From positions 1 to 5,937 of the forward strand of contig DAEE01000013.1 in the NCBI GenBank assembly GCA_002495205.1: a stretch of DNA of 5,937 nt. The letters are read 5' to 3'. The notes under the pieces were generated by a model. That model was not told where the DNA came from and searched no databases. It worked only from the letters and a program-made list of their open reading frames with translations. How positions within the stretch are numbered: position 1 is the stretch's first letter; the number at the start of each line of letters is the position of its first letter. The translations under genes and the position numbers were made by a program. Positions 4,751 to 5,937 of this stretch are shown piece by piece. The stretch is from Thaumarchaeota archaeon UBA183 (GTDB lineage: Archaea; Thermoproteota; Nitrososphaeria; Nitrososphaerales; UBA183).

Positions 4751-5937
4751 ATGATGTTGGGACCGAAATCCTTGGCCGGGATGGGCAGCTTCTTCGAGCC
4801 TAAGAGCGTCGCCGTCGCTGGGGTGTCGGCTGACCCCGACAAGCTTGGCTCGATAATATTCTCCAACATGATCGAGAACTCGAAGAAGGGCATCCTGAGG
4901 GCGCCAGTTTATGCCCTGAACCCCTCGCGGGACCGCATCGGAGAGCAGCCCTGCTACCCTTCGATAGGAGCGCTCCCGGAGACTCCCCAGCTCCTGATCG
5001 TGGCAGTTCCTGAGGCCCAGACCCCTGCCTTGGTCAGGGAAGCCGCCCGGGCAGGTGTGAAGGCTGCGGTGATAATCACGGGAGGCTACGCCGAGGTAGG
5101 AAGAGGCGAAGTGGAGAGGGAAATCGGGAGGGTCGCTGCGAAGCACGGAATGAGGATCCTGGGGCCGAACACCATCGGTCTGGTCGACACCTGGTCGGGG
5201 GTGGACTCGCTCTTCCTGCGTCCCACGAAGGCTCTGCCGGACGGGAGCGAAGTCGTCTCGATGCTGAAGCCCCTCAGAGGGGAGGTGGCGGTAATCACCC
5301 AGAGCGGGCACCTGGGAGAGGTGATTGCCGAAGAGTTGGCTGCGAGCGGGGTAGGCGTCAGGGCAATCGTCGGGACGGGGAACCAGCTCGATGTGTCTGT
5401 GGAGGACGTGATCGATTACTTTGCCGACGACCCGCACACAAAGGTGGTCTCTGTCTACCTCGAAGGGCTCAGGGACGGCAGGCGGTTCATGGAGGCCGCA
5501 GCCCGGGCGACCAGGAAGAAGCCTGTTGTCGTCTTCAAGGTAGGAAAGACGAGCGTCGGGGCGCGGGCGGCCCTGACTCACACAGCCTCGCTGGTCGGAG
5601 ACTACGAGGTCTACCAGGCGGCTCTGCGCCAGTCCGGAGCAATCGAAGCGCACAGCCTGCAGGAGCTCGTCGACTTCTCTGTCTCGCTGTTGATGCTCCC
5701 GCCGACGAAGGGGAAGAGGGTCGCGATAGTCACCAACGCAGGAGGGGTGGGCGCAATAGCCGCGGACGAGGCTGCGGGCCTGGGCCTGCTGGTGGAGCCG
5801 CTGGCAAACGAGGTCAGACGGAGGATGATGTCGGATTTCGAGGGCGAGGCCTTCGTGCACAACGCCTCTTTCAGCAACCCGATCGACCTCACTGCCTCGG
5901 TAAGCTCCGACCAGTTCGTGAAGGTGGTCCAAGCCGT
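4751..5937 (+). CDS. Acyl-CoA synthetase / acetate-CoA ligase (ADP-forming), alpha subunit or N-terminal part (cut by window edge)
   Basis: The 395 visible residues match the alpha portion of ADP-forming acyl-CoA synthetases, which interconvert acyl-CoA, ADP and phosphate with free acid, CoA and ATP in the cytoplasm. The N-terminal CoA-binding Rossmann domain (about 14-140) has FFEPKSVAVAGVS at 14-26 and ends in LGPNTIGL at 137-144. The ligase domain contains QSGHLG at 184-189, GTGNQLDV at 208-215, a YLEG strand and the phosphohistidine loop THTASLVG. H277 is the expected phosphorylated histidine. A third domain begins with a KRVAIVTNAGGVG segment and leaves the window before its end. The start is ATG 4751, or ATG 4754 just after it; a further ATG at 4781 is possible but leaves a short N-terminus. 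Whether the ATP-grasp beta part is fused or separate cannot be seen. The acid substrate (acetate, branched or aryl acids, or a hydroxy acid as in thaumarchaeal carbon fixation) is not determined. Confidence 0.93.
   Translation, partial: MMLGPKSLAGMGSFFEPKSVAVAGVSADPDKLGSIIFSNMIENSKKGILRAPVYALNPSRDRIGEQPCYPSIGALPETPQLLIVAVPEAQTPALVREAARAGVKAAVIITGGYAEVGRGEVEREIGRVAAKHGMRILGPNTIGLVDTWSGVDSLFLRPTKALPDGSEVVSMLKPLRGEVAVITQSGHLGEVIAEELAASGVGVRAIVGTGNQLDVSVEDVIDYFADDPHTKVVSVYLEGLRDGRRFMEAAARATRKKPVVVFKVGKTSVGARAALTHTASLVGDYEVYQAALRQSGAIEAHSLQELVDFSVSLLMLPPTKGKRVAIVTNAGGVGAIAADEAAGLGLLVEPLANEVRRRMMSDFEGEAFVHNASFSNPIDLTASVSSDQFVKVVQA

Noticed and set aside
4661..5932. The lipoate ligase reading frame stays open on the minus strand far upstream, giving an apparent 643-residue protein.
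   Set aside because: The upstream part is antisense to the well-conserved CoA ligase gene and resembles no family; it is a GC-rich shadow frame. The divergent TATA-like boxes also separate the two genes.
1..5937. Search for tRNA, rRNA, CRISPR repeats, insertion sequences, att sites or a defence system.
   Set aside because: Coding genes with housekeeping or metabolic roles fill nearly the whole window, the gaps are 4-170 bp, and no repeated units or mobile-element genes were seen.

Overview
This window looks like ordinary, GC-rich chromosomal DNA from an archaeon. The lineage is inferred; a Thermoproteota/Thaumarchaeota-like organism fits best but is not proven. Three things support an archaeal source. 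Five gene starts have A/T-rich TATA-like boxes about 24-35 nt upstream and no convincing Shine-Dalgarno, the pattern of leaderless or near-leaderless archaeal transcripts. The downstream gene of the one visible operon instead has a strong GGAGGTG ribosome site. The gene content also fits: an ADP-forming acyl-CoA synthetase, a DPS-like thioferritin-type protein and a short one-domain lipoate ligase.

Layout from left to right. Positions 1-725 (minus) hold the N-terminal 241 residues of a hydantoinase B / oxoprolinase-family subunit (HyuB), which runs off the left edge. Positions 730-2778 (minus) hold the complete HyuA partner; the two genes are 4 nt apart and form an operon. A 170-bp divergent promoter region separates hyuA from a small antibiotic-biosynthesis-monooxygenase (ABM) fold protein at 2949-3284 (plus). 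A ferritin-like DPS-like protein at 3413-3895 (minus) converges on it. Upstream of that on the same strand lies a lipoate-protein ligase-type protein at 4001-4660 (minus). It shares a roughly 90-bp divergent promoter region with a CoA ligase (ADP-forming) alpha subunit or domain that starts at 4751 and runs off the right edge.

Functionally, HyuA and HyuB should form one ATP-dependent enzyme acting on a cyclic amide or ketone-type substrate that cannot be named from sequence. The ADP-forming CoA ligase interconverts acyl-CoA with free acid plus ATP. The lipoate ligase supports lipoylated enzymes such as 2-oxoacid dehydrogenases or glycine cleavage, none of which is in view. The DPS-like protein handles iron and peroxide stress, and the ABM protein may also be stress- or redox-related. 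I found no RNA gene, mobile element, CRISPR array or clearly new system. The points of interest are active-site variations in HyuB and the DPS-like protein, the compact lipoate ligase, and the consistent promoter and start-codon architecture.
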